Positions 45,727 to 54,784 are shown, numbered from the stretch's first letter. The stretch is DNA of 64,000 nucleotides from Ignavibacteria bacterium (GCA_013204605.1 JABMNI010000063.1:23707-87706), one strand, 5' to 3'. The notes: a model not told the origin generated them from the sequence alone. Program-made: numbers and translations.

Positions 45727-46134
45727 ATGAACCAGAATGATGGATCGACCGCTAAAGGTTTTTTATTGGGAGCGATTGTGGGTGGTGCAGTAGGTGCCGC
45801 CGTTGCTTTGTTGTTTGCCCCTAAAAGTGGCAAAGATCTGCGCGCCGATATTTCGGACAGAGGCGAAGACTTCTATGATAAAGCACAAACATACTTCAAG
45901 ACGCCAGTGGTTGAAGGTGATGACTTTATTAACGAGGGTCGTTTGAAGGCTCAACGAATAGTTCATAGTGCTCGCGAGCAAGCTGATTCGTTAATGTCGA
46001 ATGCTGAACAGGTATTGCGCGATGCTAGATCAAGAGCACAATCTATTAAAGAAACAGTTCAATCTGGTGCTGCAAAGGTTTCGGATGCAGCGCGTGCCGG
46101 TGCAGACGCATTTAAATCTGAAATGAAGCAGTAA
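45727..46134 (+). CDS. YtxH-domain protein
   Basis: 135 aa from ATG 45727, with GGAG five bases before it. A glycine/alanine-rich membrane segment (KGFLLGAIVGGAVGAAVALLFAPKSGKDLRADI, about 9-38) is the YtxH signature. The rest is a charged, alanine-rich amphipathic helix, probably coiled coil (ARSRAQSIKETVQSGAAKVSDAARAGADAF). YtxH proteins are small stress-associated membrane proteins with no settled biochemical role. The gene follows kdsC by 19 bases and precedes the DUF948-like gene by 6, a common YtxH partner. Confidence 0.83.
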   Translation: MNQNDGSTAKGFLLGAIVGGAVGAAVALLFAPKSGKDLRADISDRGEDFYDKAQTYFKTPVVEGDDFINEGRLKAQRIVHSAREQADSLMSNAEQVLRDARSRAQSIKETVQSGAAKVSDAARAGADAFKSEMKQ

Positions 46135-46140
46135 ATCGTT

Positions 46141-46554
46141 ATGGATCAAACCCTTTTAGTATTTATTTGTGTAGCCTTAGGAGCCTTAACTACGCTATGC
46201 ATCACGTTGGCGCTCGTTGCTGTTCGGTCCGCAAAGGAGCTGACTAAATTGGCTGTTTATGTCGAAGTGATTAGGACGGATATTGCTGAGGTGAAACAAT
46301 CAATGGTACCCGTAATTAATAAGACAGGACGTGTGTTAGATGAAGTTCAGGGCGCAATGTTGCGAGTGAATCAAGGATTGGAAGCCGTCACTGTTGGCAC
46401 CGAGTTGTTTAAGAGCTTAGCTACAGATGTGAAAGATTTGGAGCGTGAATTTATTGAGCGCGTAAAATCTCCATTGCTTGATGTTGCTTCATTGCTTGCA
46501 AGCACGATTAAAGGAGCTACGGTCTTTATCAAGACGTTAACAGGCAAGAGATAG
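46141..46554 (+). CDS. DUF948-like membrane protein
   Basis: 137 aa. One N-terminal membrane helix (about 4-28) followed by a long amphipathic helix (KELTKLAVYVEVIRTDIAEVKQSMVPVINKTGRVLDEVQGAMLRVNQGLEAV) that resembles DUF948 and methyl-accepting-protein-like coiled coils without a signalling domain. DUF948 genes are often beside ytxH, as here (six-base gap), so they probably act together at the membrane. Function of the family is not known. The region between it and the convergent PhnD-like gene is 31 bases. Confidence 0.68.
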   Translation: MDQTLLVFICVALGALTTLCITLALVAVRSAKELTKLAVYVEVIRTDIAEVKQSMVPVINKTGRVLDEVQGAMLRVNQGLEAVTVGTELFKSLATDVKDLEREFIERVKSPLLDVASLLASTIKGATVFIKTLTGKR

Positions 46555-46585
46555 TAACCAGTAAGAGGAGCCACAATGCCCCCTA

Positions 46586-47518
46586 CTATTTTTTCTTTTT
46601 AAGCGCCTTCTCTAGGTTCACTCCGTACTTGGAGACGAGCTTGCGGACGTCGGAATATTCGCTATCCGAAGCCGGCACAAACCCTTCGATGCTTGCTATT
46701 GTCATTAGTGATTCTTTGCCTTGTTGAGTTTTTTGAAACTCTAACAAAGCGTTGACAATTTTGGTCTGGAAGTCTTGTGGAAATTCTTTTCGGAACACCA
46801 CAGGATCATTCGGAATTGGTTGGGTTAGTGCAATCACTTTTACAACCTTGTATACATCAGGGTGTTGAAGTGCAATCTTGCATCTGGCGTCGAGAACTTC
46901 ACCTGTTTGCGTATCGGGCGGCGAATAAAAAACAGCACCAGCATCAATACTTCCTTGATACACTTTTAACACCACTTGGTTGTGCCCGTTTGCGAACATT
47001 TCCTCACTTGGCTGTATTCCCAAACTTTTCAGTAATTCTTTCGGGTAGATATAGCCGGAAGTCGAAGACGGATCTACGTAGGCCATGGTTCGGCCGTGAA
47101 GTTGGCGCAATGAATCTATTCCACTATCAAACCGCGTAATTATTTCACCGCGATAGTTCAATTCACCGTTACGTCGCACTACTCGCATCACCGCATGAGC
47201 CCCGTATTTGTCGTTCGCCAGTAGGTAGGAAAAGGTGTTCATAATTGCCATGTCTGCTCGGTCTGTACCCAAGGCTTCCACAACCGGCACGTATGAATTT
47301 GGAACCGATACCCTAATTGCTAGACCAGTGCGCTGGGCAATGTATTCAGCCAGTACTTCGCCGTTTTTGATAATGGCCTGAGCGTCGGTTGAAGGCGTCA
47401 ACATTATTCGTATTGGGTTATCCGCCGAGCCAAGAGATCGGTCCTTGATTAACGGTCTGACGCTTAGCCAAGCGATGGCTAGAAGTGTTAATATGATATA
47501 TGGTCGCGCAGTTTTCAC
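46586..47518 (-). CDS. PhnD-like phosphonate/phosphite-type substrate-binding protein, orphan
   Basis: About 310 aa from GTG 47518; a TTG 16 codons upstream is possible. An N-terminal hydrophobic segment (TARPYIILTLLAIAWLSV) acts as signal or anchor. The body is a type 2 periplasmic binding protein of the PhnD/PtxB family: RIMLTPSTDAQAIIKNGEVLAEYIAQRTGL, LGTDRADMAIMNTFSYLLA, AYVDPSSTSGYIYPKELL and DAGAVFYSPPD are the diagnostic blocks. Family members bind phosphonates, phosphite or related anions for ABC import. No permease or ATPase gene is nearby, so it may serve a distant transporter or sense a ligand. The gene is divergent from sucC. Confidence 0.85.
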   Translation of the reverse strand: MKTARPYIILTLLAIAWLSVRPLIKDRSLGSADNPIRIMLTPSTDAQAIIKNGEVLAEYIAQRTGLAIRVSVPNSYVPVVEALGTDRADMAIMNTFSYLLANDKYGAHAVMRVVRRNGELNYRGEIITRFDSGIDSLRQLHGRTMAYVDPSSTSGYIYPKELLKSLGIQPSEEMFANGHNQVVLKVYQGSIDAGAVFYSPPDTQTGEVLDARCKIALQHPDVYKVVKVIALTQPIPNDPVVFRKEFPQDFQTKIVNALLEFQKTQQGKESLMTIASIEGFVPASDSEYSDVRKLVSKYGVNLEKALKKKK

Positions 47519-47548
47519 AGTAAGGTTTTCTATCCCGTCAGCATTTGG

Positions 47549-47556
47549 TAATTTTG
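47549..47556 (+). promoter_or_regulatory. Predicted -7 promoter element for sucC
   Basis: TAATTTTG is an exact TAnnTTTG match about 84 bases before the sucC ATG. Nineteen bases upstream is TTTTC rather than TTTG, so the -33 element is imperfect. The leader of about 75 bases contains the GAGG ribosome binding site at 47631-47634. Confidence 0.42.
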
Positions 47557-47639
47557 TTGCTTGCAACGTTTTCCCAAACAGATATCTCTCTTTTTGGGTG
47601 GTTCAATTTACGTACGAATTTTACATCATCGAGGATTAC

Positions 47640-48896
47640 ATGAATATTCACGAGTATCAGGCAAAAGAAATACTCCGACAGCTCGGCGTGCCTGTTCTTT
47701 TTGGTAAGGCTGTGTTTACGGCCCCCGAAGCTGGTGCAGCTGCGTTTAATGACTTTGTGCAGCGCGGCGTATCTACCATAGTTATCAAAGCACAGATACA
47801 TGCCGGCGGTAGGGGAAAGGGCATTGTTTATGACCCTATTTCGAACGATCCTGTGATGGTGATGGACAAGCAGTTACGCGGTGTTACCGTAGTTCATGAA
47901 GGAAATTTGGCCGACAGAGCCTATAATATTGCTAAGGGGCTTTTGGGGAACAAACTCGTTACTGCTCAAACCGGACCCGAAGGAAAGATTGTTCGCCGAG
48001 TTTTTATTGAAGAAGGATGCAACATTGGACATGAGTATTACTGCTCAATCCTTCTTGACAGACAAACGTCTCAAAACCTCATTATGGTATCTACCGAAGG
48101 CGGAATGGATATTGAGCAGGTTGCCGAAGAGACTCCAGAAAAACTGCTTAAAGAGTTCGTCGATCCAATAACCGGATTACAAGGTTTTCAAATTAGACGT
48201 CTGGGCTTCGGACTTGGGCTAAGTGGTAAGTCTTTAGCGAGCTTCGTTAAATTTATTGAAGTACTTTATAAAGCATACGTTGAAACTGATTGTAGTATGC
48301 TAGAGGTAAATCCGCTAGTTAGCACGGTAGATGGTGAATTTGTTGCCTTGGATGCCAAGGTTAACTTCGATGATAACGCCCTGTACCGTCATCCGGAGTA
48401 CCTAGAGCTGCGTGATGTTGAAGAAGAAGACCCGTTAGAGGTTGAGGCTGGCAAATACAATCTTAACTACATTAAACTTGATGGTAACGTTGGCTGCATG
48501 GTAAACGGCGCGGGTCTAGCCATGGGTACGATGGACATCATTCAGCTAGCTGGTGGTAGACCCGCCAACTTTTTAGACGTTGGTGGTGGAGCTGACGTAC
48601 AACGTATATCTAACGCGTTTCGAATTATGATGAGCGACCCTCACGTAGAAGCCGTTTTAATCAACATATTTGGCGGCATTGTAAGGTGCGACAGAGTTGC
48701 TAACGGAATTCTGCAAGCCCTTGAGCAGGTTTCAGTTAACGTGCCCGTTATTGTCCGTCTGGATGGTACAAATGCAGTAGAAGCTCGAGAAATATTACAG
48801 AAGTCTGGAATGGACTTCTTGGTAGCTGCAACCCTTAAGGACGCTGCTGATCGGGTTACAGAAGCACTAGAACGCAATACCATTCCTGTTGTATAA
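47640..48896 (+). CDS. sucC: Succinate--CoA ligase, beta subunit
   Basis: 418 aa from ATG 47640, chosen because GAGG lies five bases upstream and MNIHEYQAKEILRQLGVPV is the standard family start; the frame stays open far upstream but is non-coding. An N-terminal ATP-grasp domain carries VIKAQIHAGGRGKG (about 48-61) and the VNPLVSTVDGEF and ALDAKVNFDDNA metal/nucleotide motifs. The C-terminal flavodoxin-like domain has MVNGAGLAMGTMDIIQLAGG and NIFGGIVRCDRVANGI. It makes ATP or GTP from succinyl-CoA in the TCA cycle. The alpha-subunit gene sucD is not next to it, unlike in most genomes. It is slightly longer than the E. coli protein. Confidence 0.95.
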   Translation: MNIHEYQAKEILRQLGVPVLFGKAVFTAPEAGAAAFNDFVQRGVSTIVIKAQIHAGGRGKGIVYDPISNDPVMVMDKQLRGVTVVHEGNLADRAYNIAKGLLGNKLVTAQTGPEGKIVRRVFIEEGCNIGHEYYCSILLDRQTSQNLIMVSTEGGMDIEQVAEETPEKLLKEFVDPITGLQGFQIRRLGFGLGLSGKSLASFVKFIEVLYKAYVETDCSMLEVNPLVSTVDGEFVALDAKVNFDDNALYRHPEYLELRDVEEEDPLEVEAGKYNLNYIKLDGNVGCMVNGAGLAMGTMDIIQLAGGRPANFLDVGGGADVQRISNAFRIMMSDPHVEAVLINIFGGIVRCDRVANGILQALEQVSVNVPVIVRLDGTNAVEAREILQKSGMDFLVAATLKDAADRVTEALERNTIPVV

Positions 48897-48983
48897 TCTG
48901 CATTATGTAAAGTGATATTAATGCGTATATTCCCTATTGCCGGTCCTTACTGATAAATACTGAGTTCATAACTTCCTTTGGAA

Positions 48984-49550
48984 ATGGTCATGACAAAATC
49001 TTCGATAGTTAACTACACCGTAATTGGTGCAACCGTTTTAATTGCGGTTAGCAGAGTAATTCCGCATTGGCCAAACTTCACTCCAGTTATGGCGGTGGCA
49101 CTCCTGGGCGGTGCAATTTTCGGAGCCAAACGGTACGGCTTTATAATCCCGTTAGCAGCAATGGTTTTAAGTGACTTGTTGCTTGGTTTGGTTATGGGGT
49201 GGGAATATGCGTTTCACGACACTCAAATCGTAGTATACGGTCTAATGGCCGTTATATATGGCATGGGCGTATGGATGCGCAATGATTCGCCAGTTAAACT
49301 GGTATTTGGTGGCGGAACTGCTGCCGCTGTACTATTTTTCCTGGTAACAAACGCCGCTGTGTGGATGTTTGGATCCATGTACCCACACAATCTCTCCGGA
49401 TTAATGATGAGCTACAGTGCTGGACTTGCATTTTATAGAGACGGCGGGAACTTCTTGTTTAACGCTATCGCGTCGACGTGGTTGTTTTCAGGACTTGTGC
49501 TGGTAGCGAGGGCTATGGCCATCCGTGTTTCTGAATCTACAGCTCAGTAA
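48984..49550 (+). CDS. DUF6580-like small integral membrane protein
   Basis: About 188 aa; ATG 48984 is used, with another in-frame ATG two codons later. Around six membrane helices. The pattern VSRVIPHWPNFTPVMAVALLGGAIFG, KRYGFIIPLAAMVLSDLLLG, and TNAAVWMFGSMYPHNLSGLMMSYSAGLAFYRD is that of DUF6580 membrane proteins of Bacteroidota. These resemble the substrate-binding S component of energy-coupling-factor transporters. The ligand is unknown. It follows sucC after an 87-base gap with no clear promoter or terminator and overlaps the convergent reductase gene by 14 bases. Confidence 0.75.
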   Translation: MVMTKSSIVNYTVIGATVLIAVSRVIPHWPNFTPVMAVALLGGAIFGAKRYGFIIPLAAMVLSDLLLGLVMGWEYAFHDTQIVVYGLMAVIYGMGVWMRNDSPVKLVFGGGTAAAVLFFLVTNAAVWMFGSMYPHNLSGLMMSYSAGLAFYRDGGNFLFNAIASTWLFSGLVLVARAMAIRVSESTAQ

Positions 49551-50547
49551 TTCCCGTTACCGTTGTGTATTTGAGCACGTGCTTCTTTTCTGGGTGCAAT
49601 CTTTTATACTCAGCATTTAAGGCCACCGCAGCTTCGTGAAATCCGCATAGGATGAGTTTCAACTTGTGCGGATATTCGCAGATGTCTCCAATTGCATAAA
49701 TACCCTCTACGTTGGTGGCGTACGTGGTTGGGTTGACAGTCACAGCATTCTTCTCAATCCCCAACCCCCAACCAGCGATCGGTCCGAGTTTTGGCGATAG
49801 CCCAAACAGCGGCAGGTAATTATCACACTCGACACTTTCCATGCGACCATCGTTGTGTTGTACTGTGACTCGCTCAAGGCTTTCTGATCCGGCAAGAGCA
49901 ATAATCTGACCATCAGTTATGAGACCGAGTTTCCCGTTTTCGGCTAGCTTCATGGCTTTTTCGACGCTATCTGGGGCCGCTCTGAACTGTTGACTTCGGT
50001 GCACAAGTGTAACATGTGATGCAATTTCTACAAGTACCAACGCCCAATCGAGAGCCGAATCGCCACCGCCACCAATAACAACTTTTTTACCGCGGTAAAA
50101 TTCCGGATCGCGCACAATGTATTCAACCCCGCGATCCTCAAAAAACACGATGTTCTCGATTGCGGGTTTACGCGGTTCAAAACACCCTAAGCCCCCTGCC
50201 AAAATCACCGTGCTGCCGATAATCTCAGTACCACGCGATGTTGTAAGGCGAAATTTGCCGTCCTCTAGTTTTTGTAGTGACTCAGCACGCTCGCCCAGCG
50301 AAAAGGTTGGATGGAAAGGCTTGCCTTGCTCCAACAGGTTTTTCACTAAGTCCCCTGCTAGAACCTGAGGGAAACCAGGTATATCGTAAATCGGTTTTTT
50401 AGGATAGATTTCGGAACACTGTCCACCAACTACCGGAAGATAGTCCACCAAGTGGCATTTCCACTTAAGAAGTCCGGCCTCGAATACGGCGAAAAGTCCA
50501 CACGGTCCGGCACCAACAACAATCACATCAGTCGTAAACGAGTTCAT
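49537..50547 (-). CDS. Ferredoxin--NADP reductase, thioredoxin-reductase-like type
   Basis: 336 aa. Two-domain flavoprotein with an FAD motif VVGAGPCGLFA (about 10-20) and an NADPH motif VVIGGGGDSALDWAL (about 155-170). The redox CxxC of thioredoxin reductase is absent, as in the YumC-type ferredoxin-NADP+ reductases of Bacillus, green sulfur bacteria and relatives. The C-terminus ATNVEGIYAIGDICEYPHKLKLILCGFHEAAVALN matches that family. It moves electrons between NADPH and ferredoxin in the cytosol. The gene converges on the DUF6580-like gene with a 14-base overlap. No Shine-Dalgarno sequence is evident. Confidence 0.9.
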   Translation of the reverse strand: MNSFTTDVIVVGAGPCGLFAVFEAGLLKWKCHLVDYLPVVGGQCSEIYPKKPIYDIPGFPQVLAGDLVKNLLEQGKPFHPTFSLGERAESLQKLEDGKFRLTTSRGTEIIGSTVILAGGLGCFEPRKPAIENIVFFEDRGVEYIVRDPEFYRGKKVVIGGGGDSALDWALVLVEIASHVTLVHRSQQFRAAPDSVEKAMKLAENGKLGLITDGQIIALAGSESLERVTVQHNDGRMESVECDNYLPLFGLSPKLGPIAGWGLGIEKNAVTVNPTTYATNVEGIYAIGDICEYPHKLKLILCGFHEAAVALNAEYKRLHPEKKHVLKYTTVTGITEL

Positions 50548-50594
50548 TTGCTAAGGGATGATTAAATCGAATGATCAAAGACAGAACGGCAAAT

Positions 50595-51608
50595 TTACGA
50601 TTCCTTTTTCAGACGGAAGCCGTGGCGTGTCTCGTCGACCAGGCAAAGCCCACCCACCACCATCGCCGTTCCGTAATTCACCACCCAGGCCAACACTCCA
50701 AAAGCCAAACCTTCTTCGGGAGTTGCTCCATACAGCGTAATCATGGCCGCTTGCGCAAACCCCTGATACACCCCAAGCGCTCCCGGGGTGGGCGCAATAG
50801 TAACTCCCACAGCAATTACCACTAGCATTACCGCCGCGTCGGCAAATCCAAATTCCACCTGTGTGGCAAACGAAATTGAATGGTACACGATTAATAGCGG
50901 CACGATATATAACGCCCACATTAAAATCGATTCCAGCCCTAACACCGGCCACACCTTCGGGTACCTGAGCAACGAACTTCCCTCCCGAATGCCGTGAATG
51001 ATGCCAATAAGTTTTTGCTGCCACTTTTTGCTAAGGGGCTTCCCCAGAATGGCTACTAGTCGCTCCCCTAGATTGGTAAAAACAATTACGGCGATTAACA
51101 GAATTAACAACGCAATTGGAAACAAAACTGAAGAAAGTGCGGCGGCAATAGATAGGTTGGGAAAAACACGTGTGAAGAGTCCTTGCTGCAATACTACTAT
51201 TACTCCAATTGCAACCAGAAGAGTTAGTACATCTAAAATTCGTTCCATTATAACGCTACTAAGTGCCGCAGATGCTGGCACGGCTGTGCGATTACTCAAC
51301 ACAAGGGGTCGAATAATTTCGCCACTTCGAGGTACAACTGTATTGGCCGCGTAGCCAATCATTACGGCCGAAAACGCTCGGTACGTTGATATCTGTTTGG
51401 AATAACTCGGAAGTAATCGTTTCCAACGGATAGCTCGCAACCAATGCGAAACAATGATTAGTGGAACACACATTGATAAAAGAGGAAGATTGGCGTGCTC
51501 GATAATTTCTGCAAATGATTGTAAATCCGTAAGACTAAAAACCCACCACAATGCAAGACCGAAAATTATCACACCAATCAAAATTCGAAGAGTTTTCTTG
51601 TACTTCAT
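50595..51608 (-). CDS. Flippase-like membrane protein (UPF0104 / LPG-synthase TM domain)
   Basis: 337 aa with eight or so membrane helices. The segments SHWLRAIRWKRLLPSYSKQISTYRAFSAVMIGYAANTVVPRSGEIIRPLVLS and VAIGVTIAPTPGALGVYQGFAQAAMITLYG are hallmarks of the lysylphosphatidylglycerol-synthase transmembrane (UPF0104, AglD-like) family. Family members translocate or modify lipids; no soluble transferase domain is attached here, so a lipid or lipid-linked sugar transport role is likely. It starts inside uvrA by an ATGA overlap (51605-51608), so expression is tied to uvrA. Confidence 0.85.
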   Translation of the reverse strand: MKYKKTLRILIGVIIFGLALWWVFSLTDLQSFAEIIEHANLPLLSMCVPLIIVSHWLRAIRWKRLLPSYSKQISTYRAFSAVMIGYAANTVVPRSGEIIRPLVLSNRTAVPASAALSSVIMERILDVLTLLVAIGVIVVLQQGLFTRVFPNLSIAAALSSVLFPIALLILLIAVIVFTNLGERLVAILGKPLSKKWQQKLIGIIHGIREGSSLLRYPKVWPVLGLESILMWALYIVPLLIVYHSISFATQVEFGFADAAVMLVVIAVGVTIAPTPGALGVYQGFAQAAMITLYGATPEEGLAFGVLAWVVNYGTAMVVGGLCLVDETRHGFRLKKES

Positions 51609-54451
51609 TTGACCCCATTTACTGGCTTCAGCGCATTAGCGTTTGCGTTATTTTTTTGTGCAGCAAAAAATTGCTTTAGTGCTTGACCGGTGTATGAATT
51701 TTTCTCATTTATTATCTGTCGCGGAGTGCCGGTTGCCACAACGTAACCACCGTCGGCGCCACCCTCTGGACCCATATCTACAATCCAATCGGAGGTAGAC
51801 ATAACATGCAGATTATGTTCGATAACAACAACAGTGTGGCCTTTTTCAACAAGTCGCTCCAATGAATTGATCAACGCGGATACATCGTGAACATGTAACC
51901 CCGTTGTGGGCTCATCAAAGATGAACAATGTATTTCCATCTCGTGCCACATCTAAGTGACTAGCAAGTTTAATACGCTGTGCTTCGCCCCCTGACAAATG
52001 ACTAGATGGCTGCCCCAATTTGATATATCCCAAACCAACTTCCGCTAACGTTGTCAACTTCGACACTATTCTTGGTTGCTCACTAAAGTGTGCGATAGCT
52101 TCGTTTACCGTCATATCAAGCACATCAACAATGTTCTTCCCCTTATACAAAATATTTCTAGCTTCTCTTTTGTACCTAGTTCCATTACATACTTCGCAAG
52201 GCAATTCAATATCAGGGAGAAATTGCATTTCAATAGTCACTCGCCCATCACCTTCGCAAGTGTCGCATCTGCCGCCACTAACGTTAAAGGAAAAGTGACC
52301 TGGTTTCCAGCCGAGCTGCTTTGCGCTCTGCGTGGAAGCAAATACGTCGCGAATAAGATCGAACACCTTTGTATAGGTTGCTGGTGTAGATCTTGTAGAT
52401 CTACCAATGGCCGACTGATCAACCATTTCAACGCCAGTCACATTACCAACGCCTTCTATTCTTTCGCAGGCACCAACTTCCCCTGAGTACCCGTTAAAAA
52501 GTTTGTTGATACCGCCAAAAAGTACGTCGTGAACTAACGAGCTCTTTCCCGAGCCAGACACTCCTGTAACACAGGTAATGCAGCCAATAGGAAACAAAAC
52601 GTCATCGCCTTTTAGGTTATGATGCACCGGATTTCGAACAATTATCGATTGACCATTTCCTTTGTTCGATTTAGCCTTAATTGGAATCTCCATTTCGCCG
52701 GAGAGATATTTAGCAGTCAAAGATTCAGTGCTAGCGGCCAGCTCAGTTTGGGTACCACTAAAAACTATGTGGCCCCCTGCCTCACCTGCCAGCGGACCAA
52801 CATCAATTACATAATCGGCTGTTCTAATTACATCCAAATCGTGCTCGACAATTACTACCGTGTTGCCGAGAGACTTCAGTCTGCTTAGAATTTTTAGCAG
52901 TCTATTTGTATCTCTAGGATGCAAGCCAATACTTGGTTCATCAAGGACATAAAGGGTACCAACTAAAGCAGACCCAAGTGATGTTGCAAGATTTATACGC
53001 TGCGACTCTCCGCCAGACAATGAATGCGACAACCGATCGAGCGTTAGATACTCTAGACCGATTTCGCATAACAAGTGCAGGCGGCGGCGGACTTCTAAAA
53101 GTATTTGATCAACAATGGCATGTTCGTGCTCACTAATAGAAATAGTCTCGAAATGTGCTCGTGCTTCCGCCAAGGTCATTTTAATTACTTGCGGAATATT
53201 TTTCCCGGCAACGAAAACCTGCCTAGCAGCAGTGCGTAGGCGCGACCCCTTGCAGGCCGAACATTTTGTGTAGCCACGGTATCTGGATAGAATTACTCGG
53301 TAATGTGTTTTATAAGTTTTCTCTTCGAGCATTTTAAAGAAACCGTTAATCCCTTCGTACTCACCAAAACCATTCCAAAGCATAGCCATTTGTTCTTCGG
53401 TAAAGGTGTATATCGGTTTATCAGCCGGTATACCAACAATTGGAGCTTCCTTCAATAACATGCGCAACCAACTGCCAAAGGAGTCGCCGCGGAACGGATG
53501 AATTGCACCTCGTTTAAGAGTTGCACTTTTGTCGGTGAACACTAAATTTTCATCAATGCCAACACTTCTACCAAAGCCCTGACAGGTTGGGCAGGCACCA
53601 AATGGATTGTTAAACGAAAACAATCTAGGTTCCGGTTCGATGTATTGAGTTTGAGTCTGAGCATTTTCAAAAATTGAAGAGAAGAACAAATCTTGAATCG
53701 AATCATCGTCAGCAACTACTCGAATAACAACTCTACCATTTCCCACATTGAATGTTGATTCTAATGAGTCTGTTAGTCGAGTCACGGTATCTTCGTCGTC
53801 CTTCACTTTTAGCCTATCCACTAGAAGTCGCACGATTTGTTGATTGTATTCTACATCAGTTAACTCATCGAGTTCAATAAAGTTTGGAGATGTGCTTACT
53901 ACAACTCTGGTGAAGCCCCTTTCATTCAACCCTTCTTTCAACTCCTTTAGTGATCCGTGGTCATCTGGCAAATCTGCAAGGACCAAGATTTTTTTGCCCA
54001 TGCACGAAGCCATGACATGTTCGCACACAGATTCGGCAGTGTCTTTTCTAACAACGGCACCCGTATCTTTGTCTATCACTACTCCAATCCTACCGTAAAG
54101 TAGACGCAGGTAGTCATACACCTCGGTAGTAGTTCCAACAGTTGAACGCGGATTTTTACTAAAGGATTGCTGTTCGATGGCCACAGCCGGTGGAAGCCCA
54201 ACAATCGAATCCACATCGGGTTTGTTCATTCTGTCCAAAAACTGACGCGCATACGCACTAAGCGATTCGATAAATCGGCGCTGACCTTCGGCATACAAGG
54301 TGTCGAAAGCCAACGAAGATTTGCCCGACCCGCTCAAACCCGTTACAACGGTGATAGTGCCTCTGGGTATGTTAACATCCACATTTTTAAGATTGTTAAC
54401 GCGGGCGCCTCGTATTTGGATTTCGGCTCTATTTGTAGTTTGATTTTTCAC
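51605..54451 (-). CDS. uvrA: Excinuclease ABC subunit A
   Basis: 948-aa DNA-damage recognition ATPase. Two ABC cassettes are visible: Walker A GLSGSGKSSLAFDT near the N-terminus and GVSGSGKSSLVHDV near residue 640, with signature motifs LSGGESQRI and LSGGEAQRI. Zinc modules are CPTCQGFG with CSACKGSRLR, and CDTCEGDGR with CEVCNGTRY. Start is GTG 54451. Upstream on the minus strand TAACTTTG, an exact promoter -7 box, ends only seven bases before it, so the mRNA may be leaderless. It is divergent from rpmB and co-translated with the flippase-like gene. Mfd, its partner in transcription-coupled repair, is also in the window. Confidence 0.97.
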   Translation of the reverse strand: MKNQTTNRAEIQIRGARVNNLKNVDVNIPRGTITVVTGLSGSGKSSLAFDTLYAEGQRRFIESLSAYARQFLDRMNKPDVDSIVGLPPAVAIEQQSFSKNPRSTVGTTTEVYDYLRLLYGRIGVVIDKDTGAVVRKDTAESVCEHVMASCMGKKILVLADLPDDHGSLKELKEGLNERGFTRVVVSTSPNFIELDELTDVEYNQQIVRLLVDRLKVKDDEDTVTRLTDSLESTFNVGNGRVVIRVVADDDSIQDLFFSSIFENAQTQTQYIEPEPRLFSFNNPFGACPTCQGFGRSVGIDENLVFTDKSATLKRGAIHPFRGDSFGSWLRMLLKEAPIVGIPADKPIYTFTEEQMAMLWNGFGEYEGINGFFKMLEEKTYKTHYRVILSRYRGYTKCSACKGSRLRTAARQVFVAGKNIPQVIKMTLAEARAHFETISISEHEHAIVDQILLEVRRRLHLLCEIGLEYLTLDRLSHSLSGGESQRINLATSLGSALVGTLYVLDEPSIGLHPRDTNRLLKILSRLKSLGNTVVIVEHDLDVIRTADYVIDVGPLAGEAGGHIVFSGTQTELAASTESLTAKYLSGEMEIPIKAKSNKGNGQSIIVRNPVHHNLKGDDVLFPIGCITCVTGVSGSGKSSLVHDVLFGGINKLFNGYSGEVGACERIEGVGNVTGVEMVDQSAIGRSTRSTPATYTKVFDLIRDVFASTQSAKQLGWKPGHFSFNVSGGRCDTCEGDGRVTIEMQFLPDIELPCEVCNGTRYKREARNILYKGKNIVDVLDMTVNEAIAHFSEQPRIVSKLTTLAEVGLGYIKLGQPSSHLSGGEAQRIKLASHLDVARDGNTLFIFDEPTTGLHVHDVSALINSLERLVEKGHTVVVIEHNLHVMSTSDWIVDMGPEGGADGGYVVATGTPRQIINEKNSYTGQALKQFFAAQKNNANANALKPVNGVK

Positions 54452-54458
54452 AGAACTA

Positions 54459-54466
54459 CAAAGTTA
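54459..54466 (-). promoter_or_regulatory. Predicted -7 promoter element for uvrA, leaderless
   Basis: Minus strand TAACTTTG, exact TAnnTTTG, ends seven bases before the GTG of uvrA. A TTCG, one change from TTTG, sits 20 bases upstream at 54487-54490. The predicted transcription start falls at or next to the start codon. Confidence 0.5.
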
Positions 54467-54492
54467 AGGTTTGAACTTTGCTGGCACGAAGC

Positions 54493-54523
54493 TTGCTTAC
54501 AACCATACTTATACGTAAGTTTG
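54493..54523 (+). promoter_or_regulatory. Predicted Bacteroidota-type promoter for rpmB
   Basis: TTG (54493-54495), 20-base spacer, TAAGTTTG (54516-54523). Transcription would start near 54530, leaving a leader of about 33 bases with GGAG at 54552-54555 before the rpmB ATG. It is arranged back to back with the uvrA element. Confidence 0.55.
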
Positions 54524-54562
54524 TAGTTCTTGTTCAAATTGTAATCGAAATGGAGTCAGATC

Positions 54563-54784
54563 ATGGCACGACGCTGTGAATTAACCGGTGTAGGTGTGAT
54601 GTATGGCAATAACGTATCACATGCCAATAATAAAACCCGTCGACGGTTTTTACCTAACCTTCAAAAGAAGCGCGTTTGGGTTCCCGAAGAGGGTAAGTGG
54701 GTAACTGTAAAGATTACCGCTAATGCAATTAAAACGCTCGATAAAATCGGCTATACCGCGATGAAGAAGCGTATGCAGAAATAA
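54563..54784 (+). CDS. rpmB: 50S ribosomal protein L28
   Basis: 73 aa. Starts [34 protein letters not shown], the usual L28 sequence for this phylum; it binds 23S rRNA in the large subunit. The zinc-binding cysteine pairs of the C+ form are absent apart from Cys5, so this is mostly the C- form. GGAG lies seven bases before the ATG. The gene is monocistronic: its own promoter is upstream and a strong terminator follows 28 bases after the stop. Confidence 0.96.
   Translation: MARRCELTGVGVMYGNNVSHANNKTRRRFLPNLQKKRVWVPEEGKWVTVKITANAIKTLDKIGYTAMKKRMQK

Noticed and set aside
47445..47639. Long N-terminal extension of sucC
   Set aside because: The family starts at MNIHEYQAKEIL; a GAGG ribosome site precedes that ATG, and the extension overlaps the promoter region and the divergent PhnD-like gene.
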